This document shows positions 12,201-27,200 of a stretch of DNA of 64,000 nt, in pieces. The DNA comes from Helicoverpa zea (Eukaryota; Arthropoda; Insecta; Lepidoptera; Noctuidae). The stretch's first letter is position 1. The number at the start of each line of letters is the position of its first letter. The stretch spans positions 5,952,001 through 6,016,000 of the forward strand of contig NC_061473.1 in the NCBI RefSeq assembly GCF_022581195.2, given 5' to 3'. A program made the translations under genes and the position numbers. The notes below the pieces were generated by a model. It made no database searches and was not told the origin of the DNA. It was given only the letters and a program-made list of their open reading frames with translations.

Positions 12201-15200
12201 ATTCTTAATACACGAATCATAGAAACAATACAGAACGATAATCATTATAATAATAGATATTTTATCCATTTTATTATAACTTTTATATAAAGTTAAGCAA
12301 AAAATATTCGCCAAAACTTCCACAGATAAAACGGCACTTTTACGTTTACCGCGCAAAAATACCATAGACAAAGATATTCAACCTACACGGCAACAAGTTT
12401 CCCAGTAGTGACAACTTCACGGGCTACTAATAGGGTTGTTTCCTAGTATTCATTTAGTTAAAATTAAATAAATGCAACGAAAGTTCACAAAACTAGAAAC
12501 ACGATAAGCTATATTATATTATTTATAACTGACCATATATTTTTTAATTAATTTATGAAACTTTAATTTTGAGCCTGTGACGTCACGCCATTAAAAACGA
12601 CGAGAAGAGACCGATGACGTCATCCTTTCTATATTTGACAATGACAAGTATTTGATTGACAGTGACAGATATATCGAAATAACCTCAGCATTAATGTTTT
12701 GTTTATTTGCTTCTGTGAAGTTCTGTGTGTTAATTGCATTTAAGTGATACAACTGCTAAAGAATTATGGAGAAAGGATTTATGAAAGCTGATAGTTCCAA
12801 TCTGCCAAGAGTAGACTCTTTTATGGTCGCTCAATTCTTTGCCAATAACCAAGATTTTTATTCAGCGGTACGTGGATGAACAGTTTATTTAGAGCACTAA
12901 TGGTCGTATTTCCACAGTCTCGCACAACACAAACCTTGTAGACATTCATTTAATTTAAGTTTTTTGAAAAAGCATCAAATCTTTTCGAACGCGGACACAA
13001 ACATAACCTCAATATAAATAAACACAAACTTTACGTTTCTTTGCACCATTTCATTTTTCCGCGTACACAACTCAAAACATTTGAGGTATTTTATTTTTGT
13101 GCAAATGTATAAAAATAATCTATATGTATAAAATATTATAGTTTTTGTAGCTATTTTATAAAAATACATTATTAAAATTAAGAAATCCATTAGTTGGTAT
13201 GTTAGTTTTTTCTCGTTAGATCTGCTTTAAAATGTAAAGGAATGAACAGAGAACGTTGACGTCACAGTCACGTGATCTAGCGTTTTCTGAGCAATATTTT
13301 AAGACAAATAGAAAAACATGTAATACATAAAAAATAAAAAGATTTGAGACGAAAAATGAAAGAGAGGGTGATCTTAAAATTATTTAGAAGCTATCTAAAT
13401 AGATTTCCGAAAATTGGAAACAACCCTATTGGCTTATTTTGGCGGTGCAGTCAAAGTGACAAGCGTGGCCGGGCATCGAACCCGGGACGGTACTGTTAGG
13501 AACTGGTTCCTGGTACCTGTCGTGTCTCGGAGGTAAACACAGATGCATTTCCGTGTGCGTCTTGCAGTATTTCTTTTTTTTTTAGTTGGAGTTTAATTTT
13601 TGTTTTTGTTTGGGAGAGATCGAAAAGTTGGGAGTTGCGGATTGGAAGACCAGAATTTAAAGGAGTCATTTATAATTAATACATTTTAATGGATTTTGTT
13701 TAAAGTGATTCATTTATTTACCCGTGAACATTCAGGATAAATAGGTTGTCTCATATTATTCACTATATTCCGAAATATTACAATAACTGGCTCCCGCCAG
13801 AGCTTTCATCCGTGTCCCGTAAGAACTATTCCGCTCACCCGAATAAAAACTATAGCCTATGGCCTTCCTCGATATATGAAAAAAAAATTCAAACCGTTCC
13901 GCTAGTTTTTGATAGAGTATATATAGTTGCTAGGTATAGTGTATAGATTGAAGTAAACAGACTTTCTACAGCTTTATAATATTAGTAAAATAATCCTACG
14001 AATTAGGGTGCCAAAATAAATTATCTGCGGAACTCCCAAATTAATATTTTACTTTCTACAGAAAAAAAGCTGTGAGATTAGTAATTCAGAATCTCATATA
14101 TAACTTATGTCACGCTTCAGCATAAATTAGATATTATTAATGATTTATAATCATTGGCAAGTTGATTATAATTCAGAATATCGTTAAAGATACAATGATC
14201 TCGGAATACAGGTAGACATAGGCCATTTATAAGTTCGTTACTATACATAGAAACACGTTGAATTTAAACGTAATTTTTTAAAAATATTGTTGTATATAAG
14301 CTCTAAAAAGCTCCATATTTAAACCTGTAATACTTATATTTTTGTTTGGCTTACATTACCTACTGGCACTGGATGTATTTTTTTACCGAAGCAGAATTTA
14401 GCATAGATATTAATTAGGAAGTTAAAATATATAAATCTTATTTTGTGTGTGTGTAAAGGTATACAAAATAGGATTTATTTGTACGTGTGTACGATAAAAA
14501 TCTATAAGAATCGTACATTGACAACGGTTTGCAATTTGTCTAACTATTCATTTAAAAACATTTCAATTATTTTAAAAGGACCATCTTTAACTTTATGGTA
14601 GCCGGCTTTCCGTCTCAACCGGATGCAGGTGAATACCATTGATCTACAAGGAGCGACTGCCTATCTGACCTTCAGAGCCCAGTCACTTGGCAACACGATA
14701 CTCCTTGTACAGTAAGGCAAATTTTCACCGACAATATAAACGTCAGTTTTTCTTAAAACAACTATTTACTTCGAAAATTGAACGTGAAAATTCATAGTAA
14801 CATAGACCAACATTGGTCTGTGACAGTATAGTTATCGGCACGGATATCGAGCCATGACCTTCACCTGCGCAGAAGCTATTTATTGGTTTATTGCCTTATG
14901 TGTACAGTGCGCAAAGCGATGAGTGGGGCTCTTCCGCTGAGAGCTCAATATCCGTGCCGGTAACTATAAACAGTTATTTTCATAGACATAGAATTTGGTA
15001 TATACTATACTACGAGCGGCGAATCGTGATCCCTATGACGTTTCAACTGACAGTTGTAATAGTGCTGCGAAATTGCGATAAAATACTGTTAGGCAAGTGT
15101 CATGTCATTCAGCCAGGTCATTCAACGGCCTTATTATATTTTATTTTATTAGACAATATTTTTTATTAAAATTGCATAATTTAAAGAGTTAGAATTCTTT

Positions 15201-18200
15201 TTGAATTTACTTTAAAGAATTCTTAATTTCCAGCTTAATGGAAAAATATTTAAAAGGAGGCCACAGACCTACCGTATTTTTTTAATTCAGTCATGTCAGA
15301 TTCAGATTGATTAAATTAAATACAAATATACTGTATTTTTTTTACTCAAAGCATTTGTAAATTTTTCCTACAAATTATCGATATTTTGTTTATCGATGTG
15401 TCCCTTTTTTCGATAACAAATTGGCGACGTAACTTTTGCAGCACGTACCATGTACATTTGCATTGAGTTTTTTTTTCATTATTTCCGAACATTACGTAAT
15501 AATTTCTTAATATTCATTTTTATAATTAAAAAATGTACACAGTTATGATTTTTTCGAATTCTTTATGGGACTGTAAAGGATTTGTTGTGACAGGACGTCA
15601 CTATATGTTAAGCGCTAACGAACTGTCATAGGAATCATCATTCGCCGCGCGTAGTATACATCTATGGTTATTTTGAAATATGACCGTATGACGTTTATGT
15701 AGTTGTAAGTGAACTCGGGCACTCAGAAATTCTGCCTTTAAAAACATGTACTGACTGTGGAAGGTTAACAAATGAGAATGTAAAAGTTAGCGCCAAACAT
15801 TTTTTTTATAATTCTGAAGTTATTTGATTCTTTGCGCATTTGTTTTACAGATCTTGTCAAGAAGTTTTGTTTGTCCGAAGATGCATGCATGCATGCATGG
15901 CCATTGGTGACTTCACAATAGTCAAAAAATATCATCAAAACGCTGCGCAGTACCTAGCTTTGTGTGAAGTGCGTCAAATGGAAAACTAAAAGTTATTTAG
16001 TGCGAAATTTAATATTGGCTGTCAGAGTTTCGCATGCAAGATCATAAAAAGATATACCCTGCTAGGAATTAACTCCTGTAAAAGCCGGAATGGTTGGCGT
16101 GCGTTGGGAGAAGAGGCCGACGTTCAGAAGTGGACGGCAATAATCTGATACGATAATAATGAAGAGTCAGTTAGCCTAAGCTAAGGCCTAAGACCGCGTG
16201 TTTCTTAAACGGTTTCCCTGATCATCATCAATTTATTAGCAAAGCGGATATTTGAGTTTCCAGCTTCCTGAAGCAAAGATGACGAATTCAGATACATAAA
16301 TTTATGATATGAACAATTTTTTCCTGTTTGCCATATAGCCAAATCAACCAAATGTTATTTACTTAATATCCGCAGAATACAACATTATATTTACTTTTTG
16401 ACGTAGTCATAAACATACAAATCAACTTACGTCCATATCTAGATTCAGAAAACTGGTTAGAGTCGGTTCTTTACCGGTTTGCTATATCGACGCGAAACCG
16501 GTAAAATCTGGTTGTCTTCGATTAACTTTGTGGCTAATCTAGTAATCTATACTTTAACTAATGAATAGCATAATTTGTCGATCAAAGGTAATTTTTGTAA
16601 GTGATTTAGACACATTTACTAAAATATTAGGTATATGGTCCATTTATGGCTAGAAAGAATGTTACTTCTAGATATTTAAAATTGTATTTATAATTGTGAT
16701 AGAAGAGTCTAGAAGGAGAAAACATGCTACTTCAACCCCAAATAAATTGGGATCACGGAGGAGAAAAGACTAGATTGGGATAAATAAGGACAGGAGGATG
16801 ATGATGGTCCATTTTACTTAATTTTGTGAAATACCACACTTAAAAAATATCCTCCATTTTATAACTTTAATTACTTTTAATCTAACAGCGTCAATCTTGA
16901 CCAACAGTAAAACATTTGTGCAAAGTCTTCTAAAATACCAACCAATTTTAACACCAAAAACAAAAGCAGCTCGCTCGAAAAGGCCGAAAAAACAGGACAA
17001 TCTCTGTAGCGCATAACCTCAAAACGGTCAGTTCCGCGTTACCTTTTTTTGGATACAGTTACAAAACCGGTCGACATTAATGAAGGGAGAATTGCACTTT
17101 GAAAATGTGGATCGCCACGGATTCATACTTCCTTGATTTCGAAACGAAACTTTTTTGACTTTTTGATCGAATAATCAATGGGGTCTTGGCGTGATTGAAG
17201 CTTTTTCGCGGTAAATGTATTCGCTGTATGATTTTGTTTAAAATTACGGAACTCTGAAGGGAATACAGCTCGATTTTAAATGAGTTATGAATGTAATAAT
17301 ATCTGATTTTATTTTGGTGAGAAGAAAACTTCAAACTCTTAAGAGGTAGGTACGTAATAGATGTGGGGACCTACCCTACACCTATTACCTCTTAGCTAAT
17401 ACTGCAATCATTCAAAAAGGTTTAGGAATTGATAAGAGTGTACTTAAAGCCGGCGTCCCCGAATGCTACTTCTCAGCAGCAGTCTAGATACTGAAGCGGA
17501 TACATGGTATATCAGATACTGCAACAAGTTTGGGTGTGTCAAAGACCAGTCACGGGAAGAAAGTCCGAAAATCACGAACAAGAGCGACTTTCATTTCAAC
17601 CTCAACCTCATGTAAAAGTATAATGTATTTTGCAACTACCACAACCTGAAAACAATGACTAGTAGAAGTAGTAATAGCTACCTATGTACATGATTAATTG
17701 TTCATTACTACCATGTCTTTGTTTGAGTATTCTGCCGTAAAAACGAGACTCGATATATTCTCCATAATCTGCGTTATAGACTATTGTAATGAAAGACTTT
17801 AAAGCCCGCACACTACAAACTTTTAGCCGGCCGATAGTTTGTTTGGGTTCATAAATCAGTATGAAGATGAATGGGAGTGTGCACATAAAATGATGACGAT
17901 GATGTCCTCCTAGCTGATTATCTTCTACGGCGGCTGTACTTATGTAAGGAGGTTAGCCAACTGCGCAGGAAATATTATAGTGCACAGGCATTTGCGCAAA
18001 CACAGGTGCACTCACTATTCCTTCATTCTCGTAGCCATAGACCAACTAAAACTTTGATTGAATTAGCAATTTTCAAAACATTTTTTCCGATCTTTGTACC
18101 AACTGTCGGTTGACTGAATAGTCTTCAGTGTGAACCTCCTAGTGTTGCCTTATCTACAAATATAGACTCCTGAACAAAACTAATAGCCGATTTATTGTTA

Positions 18201-21200
18201 AGTAATGTTTTATTATCTATACAAGATGCCACACCTAGGTTAGCATAAAGTTATTTTTAAGTTTATGGTTGTTTTATTAAATTTTATGTTGTCATCTGCC
18301 TGCAGTATATTTTATATGCATCATACAATATAATGTTGTATATAAATCAGGTATTTGCAATGATTTTAAATGTAGTTTATGCCGTTGCAATGAGTCTACA
18401 CTCTTAATTTGAAGCATTCTAACAAGTTTTACATTGGCCTTTTCAAAATGCCGATAAATATATTTGATGTTTCCACTGAGTTATCCATTCTTGCTTTTGG
18501 AATGTAGGTAACCCACATAGAAGATGTTATTTTTCTAAAATTAGCACCGTTCTTTGTATCTAATGCCCGCGTAAACAGGTTTTATAAGCTAAAGTAAGCC
18601 CAAAGTGACAGCAAAAAAATACAAAACACGTCTTAAATGGAAACTTTATATTATTTAAAACTGTGTGTTTAAAAGTTTTAACAAAAAATAAATGCAAACA
18701 TGTCAATAAGAACCTTGAGCCTTCCTTGGACATTATTGGGGAATGCTTGACTTAATTATATATGAAAATACCAGTTTATAAACCCAACTCGCCGAACAGG
18801 TGAAGTATCGATAAATAGAATCGGAATAAATGATTTATCGATAGAAAAAAATGTTGATACAACTTTAATCATAGATTGTGCGTAACTTGACATCATCATT
18901 GTTGCTGTTTGTAAAAAATATTTGTTTTGCTAAGTGTTTGGCCTTCGGAAGTAAAGATTTGAGAAGGACTCACTTTAATAATGACGTACATATACCTACA
19001 TACATTCCAGTAGTTTTGTTTTACTGGGTCAATTCCTGGGTCAGGCTGGAATGGGTGATTTTTAAGAAACTTTCACAAAGCAGCCCGGAGTCTGGAAGTT
19101 GACGGTTTTACACCTCCGTATTTGGTAGCCATGCAAATCCGGCGTCGGATCCTTATTGCAATTCCGCGTCAGAGGATGTCACTGTCAGGGGGATTTGAGA
19201 GAACAGACACCAGGTTTTAGAAAGAAATTTCCTCCACTGCACCACCGCCACCACTTCAGACTCCATTACACAGACAATACTTAAAAACCGTCTTTCAGAA
19301 AACCCCTAGCCATTCCAAGTTTTACCTCCGAGATGCTTGCAGAGATGAGAATTTTGATCTAACCCTGCCTTGACGTAAGCTTTAGTGTTCTAACATCAAT
19401 AAGAAGTAATGTTTCTAACTAAAATACGCTATAATTAGTCAATTAAGCATTAAAGCGACACGTGTGATTACTTTATATCTTAATAAATCAATTTAAGTGT
19501 ACTTAAAAGTACAGTCGTAAACTCTAAATGATTGTTAGTGGATTTTGTTGCCTATGATTGCAAAAGTATAACCCTTGCAAATAAGTAGCCATCGAAGAGA
19601 CGAAGCCGAAATGGTTTTGGTCTCAGGAATATTTCAGAGCTTTAAAGAAGACTTCTGTTCATGCTAAATCATGAGAATGGATTATTGAAAACAAGCCAAC
19701 TGTGTGGATCTCCCACGTCATCAGACTTTACCACAGTGGAGCGTAGAAGTTTTTAAACAATAGGTACCAACTCCACCCACTCAATAGCGGAGGAATCTAT
19801 ACAATTCTTGTTTAGTGCAGCTTAACCAAAACTTAGCTTCACACTGTCCATGAATAAGTAGAAAGATTCATAGGAGCTGTTTGTCCTAGTAACACTGCTT
19901 AGTAAGCCAAGTATCATACCTACTTATAACAAATATGCACAGTTATTTCCACCTGACTGTACTTACAACTTAATTGTCATCTTAACTCAGCGTTATGGCA
20001 AACATGATGAAACTTTTAGTGTCAATTACTTTTATTATTATCTTTGTTAAAGGTAAAACGTTCTCATTTTGTAACTAGGTAGAGTAGTTAAGCTAAAAAT
20101 ACCTTTTACAGTCCAAAGTCCAAGGCTGTCAAATTGGACTTTGTCTTTCCAAATTCTAGGAAAAATTAAATGATTAAGTTAAATCACTCATGCGTGCATC
20201 ATGACATGAGGTTTGTTTTGACCATTGTTTGTGCAGAAATCTAATCTCATAATGAAGCTGTTTTTTATAATGTCAGGAATAGGGAACAGTTTTGAAATAT
20301 TCTTTCAGTTTGGAAAAAGTGGATAGGTACCACTTTTTACCACTTTTTAATACGTTCCCAAGAGATGCCGTTGAAATTGCTGGTTCGTCGCTTGGAGAGT
20401 ATGGAAAATACACTAAATAAAGTTGAAAACTTTGCTGGAAGACTGACATGCATATTGTCGTAGATTTGAACACTGCCGTCCACTTTCATTTTAAAAGTCA
20501 AGTTCTTTCTAACCGATTTCCAAAAAGAGACGGAGTTTAACATAAAACTGAATGTCCAAAATGGTGTCTCTGGTGTCTTCTAGATATTATCTCTCCTACA
20601 CTTTGTTATTACAACATTTCTGCACCCCGAAACGTCTTGTAAGTGACTGAAATAATTACATAAGACCGTCACCTACACATATAAATAGTCGTTAATATAG
20701 CAATTATCACGATATCCACGTATCACTAACATAATCTGTGGCAAGATCTTAGTCCGCCATTTTCCTATTATAGCTTAACAAAAAAATACATCTCATCTGA
20801 CGTTTGCTGTTCTTAAAATAAAATTTCAAAGCGCTATAAATAGTATCTATTCTTGATTCTTTTATTTATAAATGTTATATGAATAACCTTTTCATTTTGT
20901 CATGCTAATCTTCAATTCTAAATATACATATCCTTTTTCGACTATTAGTTGGTGGGCCAAGGATGTATCATTGTGGCATACTGAATGTCATTACTGAGCA
21001 AAAGACCCGCGCAAACGCTTTTATTTATATTTTTTGCCCCTTATAGTATCAATAAGCATTTTCGTGGACCTTAGTATAAAATATGTGTCCTAGTCAGTCA
21101 CAAAAAATTACATTTAAAATTGAAATTGTCGTTTATAAATCATGATGCAATTAATCGAACGCATAACACAACTCCAACATATTCTTATTTTACTTAATTT

Positions 21201-24200
21201 TCCTGTTGTCAGGATAATAAACATGATTAAATGGCTTGGCAACTTTCGTGGCTCACGTGCCAAAGTCCAACACAGAGTCACAGCGACACAAGTTTCACTA
21301 ACAATGATACAGCAGCTTTTTATCTTATATTCAGTTATATACGTCTATCTGAACTCTCTGACCTTCGGAACAAAGTAGTATTTACAAGCTGTCATTAGTA
21401 CTGTACTTAAGTATATTTTGATCTTTGATCTTGAAGCATTTTACGGTTTAAGTATACCTAGTGTTTTATCATATTACAATCATAAGCCTGTAAAATGTAA
21501 AATGTCTCGCTGTAAGGCCTCTTCTCATACAGAGAAGGAATGAATATCAATTACCACACTTGCTCAAAGCGAATGAGCAATTCCAGACTTTGTAAGTCCA
21601 GTTTCGTCAACTTTGTTTTCCTTCATCGTAACTCTTAAAGTACCTCTATTATTCTTTTTCAGTATTTTTTTTTGGTTAGTTGGCCGTGTGGATCCTTGAA
21701 AGTACGAGGATCGTTTACAAGTAATTGAAGATTAATCTACAATACTGATCTTATCAAATGGTTTTGTAAAATCAAAATTCAGATATCAGAAAACAAATCT
21801 TAATTATGTTATTTATGTAGAGCTAAACAGCTCCCGATTAATAGGTATAACTTTTAAATATGTCTGATTAAAGCTGCGTAGAAGATATATTGCATCTGGT
21901 TCGACCGGCTGCACTCGATCCTAGTTTGGGTGAAGGCAAGACGGATATAAGGAGATTTAAGTAAGTATAGCTTTGGCATTGAGTTTTTAGACAGTAGATT
22001 GCTTGAAGAGAGATTACAATCTGGCTTTACTGGCAAACATGGCAGTTTCCGATTACACAAAATCAGTCAAAAGCGATTCATTTAAATTATAAGCAGTCGT
22101 ATCTTTCAACTTTTATAACTAAAGCTTAAGTCTATTTCGTTTATGGTTTTAAGCCTAACTTATGCGCGCTAATCCGACTTTTGAATTCCGATCCGGGATT
22201 ACAAAACCTCTTCTTTACTAACATTTTCTGAGCTGGCAACTGCGGCCTTTATGTGTCAAAAAACACAAGAATTCCTCACATAACACTGGTTTGTACAAAA
22301 TAAACTTAACGTGGAAGTAATCAGGGTCTGACATAAGCCTTTTTTACTTGGAACGGCGCCTAAGCTTATGGTAAAAACTTTATTTACATTAAAATGATTT
22401 ATTGCTACTAATGTACGTCATTTGTCAGTTGTCTATGGAGATTTGGTCACAAACGATGTTCTAGAATGACCTAGAGGACTGAGCCATGTCATGGGCGTTC
22501 CTTGTTTTTTCGGGGTTACCATGCTTATTAGCTTGTATGTAATTTATCTCGTTAATGGTTATAAGTTTGGCTATTGCGGTTTCCTTGTACCGTTAATGAT
22601 ATTTGGCATTTTTTCTTACCCTATTAATTATTTGTAGGCTTCTTCAGTTTTCTCACTTTGAACACGTTTTAAAAACGTAGGGTGACCAACAAAAAAATAA
22701 TGAGTATACCTTCAACCTTTTCATCCTAAAAAGGTAATACTTATTCTTAAGTAATGTTGAACTTTTTCTGTCGAAGATAAGACACCATTTTGGATCGAGG
22801 TTAACACTGGTTTGAAAAGTTCATCAAAACGGTTGCATGTGATATTTAGTAGGAGGTAAACAACTAACCTGGCTAAATATATGCCGTATTATAGGACACT
22901 GGATAAAGCCAAGGCTGTGACCAACATTAATGATATTTTAACAGGAAACGCAAGATTTATGCGTGGAAACCTAGATTACATCTAGTATTTAGATTCAAAA
23001 TAGTTTTTTGTGTCATCCACAACTTTTATGAGGACTTGAGATAAGATGGAGAATACATAGAAATTAGAATTAAGCACAAACTAATTGGTTCAAACTCAAA
23101 ATCCATACTAATTGACTGACAAATCTGTACGTTTCGAACGTCAAAACAATAGACAGTTGCCAAAAGTATTTGGGGATTAAGATGTCGAATTGAACTGAAA
23201 TAATAAAATAACGTTGATGGAGTTTCTCAACATTCAGAAGGAAATCATTGTAGACAAACGAGGTGATTACATAGCTCTTCGAAGTCTCAATGACAAGCAA
23301 CTTAGGATCCAAGTAAAAAAAAAATTGTGCAATTCATTTGTAAAACGAAACGGTATTTACCAGGCTTGACGTGGCAGCCAGCCATATTTCTACGGTTTAT
23401 GCAAATAAGTAAATTACGATATATTCATAATAAGCTTATATTTTACAAAAGTAAAGGATTTGCTCTGTGCAATTGTGCATTTAATATACACTTCCGTACT
23501 TATGTTATTTTATAATTTGTTTTATACTTTTGAAAGGACAAAATATGGTAAGCAGGTACCTAGGTCACACTAGGTCACAGATTACTATAGGATATCATAT
23601 TATTATTGCCTCATTTGCGCAGGTAGTAAATACTTTTTGTTTGGTAAATTACGTTTTTATGCGCTTTGGGAACCAGAATTATGAAAATCCCCGTTTGTCA
23701 TTACCAAAGTTAAGAAGCTTTGACCGTGAAGCTTAGGTATGGAAACTTCGAGAAATTGTCTGTAAGTAATGCAAAGTTTCTACGAATGGTCTTTAAAATG
23801 GTTATGTTGCAGTCCGTTTCATTGTTATCTCAATTTTCACTCTTCATACAAATAGATAGGTAAGAAACTAACCTGTTGTACTATAACTTCTAAGGGCTGT
23901 CCAGTCTGTAATTCCTCCGAAGGCCTTCTCGTGGGTCTGACGGCATATTCTCTCTCTCCAATAATCTGAAACCAACAAAAACATATTATTAATGATTAAA
24001 ATCAGCCCTAAGTAACTATGTCAGGTAATAAACAGGTAAATAACTCCTAGTTATATAAACTCCTAGTAATTTCCAAACCCAGTGGTTATGGTTGGCACCG
24101 TGACGTCAATGTGACGTCAATGGGCTAAAAAGAGGTTACACTTGGTGGGTTAAAAAAAAGTTTCGCCAAGTTACTGGCCACTTTAAGACAACGGTACCTA

Positions 24201-27200
24201 ATTGGTGTCCGAAATATGAGAGGTTTAGTTTAGGGAAAGCTTACTTTGCTAATGATTACAATTTACAATAGAGTAAGAAATAAATAGGAATTTGCAGTTT
24301 TGGAAAGAAGTATTTAAAAAGAGCGCTAAATAGTTGAAAGCCCAAGTTTGCAGGAATTTAGGTAAAGCCAAGCCAAGCCAAGGTTATCTAGCTCATGTCA
24401 AGTAAGGAACTCCAAGGAATTTTTTTTTAGTTAACGTCGTCAAAAATCATCAAACGACCCCTCCCGCTGTGGGTTAGCAGCGGTGAGGGAGTGTCAGACT
24501 CTTACTGACTAAAAACCGTCGTGTTCCGTCGTAGGCCTTTTATGTGCCAGGGCCGCGGTATCTCTTTCGGACAATCCCGCAGCCCGGGCCGATGATATGA
24601 CTTGCGTGAAAGCAGCATAACCAGAACAGTCCCGCAGCCCCAGCTCCAAGGAATCCTGAATAAATTTCAATAATTCCTTTACAACTTAATTGAAACGCAA
24701 GCAGTAAGATATAAGTTGCACTGAAAGGTCATAGGCACTAATTATAGTTTATTCGTAGGTACGTATCGCTAAACGATTGGTTAGCCATTGACTACTAGGT
24801 ACAAGGTTATTCACTCTTGTCCCACATGATTGCATTCTCCTAATAGCTGTAGTCTTTCAGAATCAGGAATTTTGTAAGTACATCATTTACTGGCCCATTG
24901 ACTGCCTGCGGTAAAGCTAAAGACACCACAGCCATTAAAATCTCAGGCTTTTCCGCAAAACGATGTGTTAACCTGCGTGCCATAGACTAGTAGACTACGC
25001 AGTACTTACATACTTCTTCGTGACACAGATTATGTTACCACAAAAGCGTTGCGTGTTCTTTTTTAAAAATCCGTTTACGCGGTTTAAAAGTGACAGTCAT
25101 CTTCTAATTGTCGTGTCGTGGTACGCAGTGCAAGGGTTACCAGTCAATATCAGTCGTTTAAAAACAATTGCAACATAGTTAAAAATAGAATTCAGTAACA
25201 AAAGACACGAGATCTGTGTAAAAGGATCTGTAAGTAGCATGTTAGTAAGTATATGACGAAAAGAAGAATAGACTTTCTTCAGTCGTCTTTCGTCAGTTTT
25301 CTTAAAACCAGTATTTATTATGATTTCAAGAAAATGTCATTTTTGTTGTCGGTGCAAAAGAGCCTTAAAATTTCGCGTTAACCGTTGTCTGAAAGTGACT
25401 GCTTATTTGCACATAAAGACCATTAGCGTTACATGAATGTACGTAGCTAAAATAGCTATATTTAGTTGTTGAGAAGATATACTGAAGCTTCTTGGAAGAA
25501 TAGAAAATGAAATAATTTGTAAGTCGATGAGTAGGTTCTTAATAGACTAACCACAATTATGTATCTACATAAGTACTTCATCATCAGCCTATCGCAGTCC
25601 ACTGCTGGACATAGGCCTCTCCAAGTGCACGCCATTGAGATCGATTTTCGGCTTCTCGCATCCAGCTCCTGCCAGCCGTCTTGCGCAAGTCATCACTCCA
25701 CCGTGCCTGAGGACGTCCTACACTACGTTTGCCGAGGAGACATAAGTACTTATAGGGTGTTTAGAAATCAAATGGTAATCTTCAAATGTTGCATTAAATA
25801 GCAGCAGCGGCTGATTCTACCTAATCTCCAATCTGTTACGTATTCACAGGTAACCACAAATTACACGTGTCACGTAGTTAACGCATATGTTACATACATA
25901 AATACGTTATTAGAAAAATCTTAGAATCGGTTACAAACTCGCAACCTATCGCCTGGCCATCAGCTAATTATTGTAATTAAGTTGGTACCTACAGTTTTGC
26001 GTGCCAAGACAATATTTTGTCATGCTGTCAATTATTTGTTACATAGTGAGTATTTGTGGGGTAAAGGGGACATACTGTTACTGTTACAGCCTTTTTATCG
26101 TCCCACTGCTGGGCACAGGCCTCCTCTCACACGGAGAAGGATTGAGCATTAATCACCACGCTTGCTCAATGCGGGTTGGTGAAGGAAAGGGGACATACCA
26201 CAGCAAATATGAAATGGTTACCTACTGATCTTTCAAATGAAAACATATTCACATTTTAATGAATTTTATTTAATTATGAATATCGATAAGATGTTTTTTT
26301 TAAGAATTCACATCAAATTGATTTAAGTCTTTTCTCCAGATTTTTTACTCGATTGCAATGTTTTAATTGTAAATTATGAAGACATATCAAATCACTCATT
26401 GGGGCTATAAATAAATGCTATGTCTTATACCTCTATGCCCACAATATTGGGTCTAAGTATATGGCTCAGTTAAGACAATAAAAGCGCCATAGGTAACCTA
26501 AAAAGTGACAGCTGTATTTTGACGTTTGGTAACCCTGTCGTCGCTATGTTAGATTGCGCAGTGTTGGCACAAAATTGACCAATTTACACGTAGAACGATG
26601 AACGTTGATCATCAGTGGGTTGTTATGAAAGAATGACAACCGGTTGCAACCAAAATATGTGAGAGCAACCTGCGTTTTGGTAATTGACACGGCTTATTTA
26701 TAGGTTATGGTGTGAGTAAAAGTTTATTTATTGCTGGGGAAAATTATAAAAAGCATTTAATGATAATATTTTAGCTTGTTTGTTTTATATACACAAACCT
26801 ATATACCCGCCTGGGAATTTTATACCTGTTTTTGAACAAAGGCCTGTTCCGTTTCACCGTAACCTTTTTATTGGTGGGAAATCTTCAAATGACCCGCTGT
26901 GGGTGCCTCCTGGCAGCTGGTGGTTCCTTCGAGCTCTTTGTGTACCAGGGCCGTGGTAGGTTAGTAAGTGGCCCATATAGAAAAATCCTTAAACTGCGAT
27001 AGCTAAACTTGTTTTTATCTTTTCAATTCGCAAATCGATATTTATGACGTAGGCGAGTTCATTCATAAGTAGACATTTTTCAAAATGTTTTTCCCAGTAG
27101 CATATTGTTTACAAAACCGATTTTAAACTTCATTTAAGTAATTAATTATTAGTTAGTGTGGGTACGAAAAAATACAGGTAATGATACACCAGGCCTTATT

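Larger units (their letters stand above)
15660..19060. other. Intronic stretch, few marks
   Basis: Apart from the LINE tail at 16733-16803 and repeat C at 17918-18040, I see only AT-rich sequence. TATCGATA near 18806-18842 forms a loose inverted pair, possibly DREF-like sites. Confidence 0.35.
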
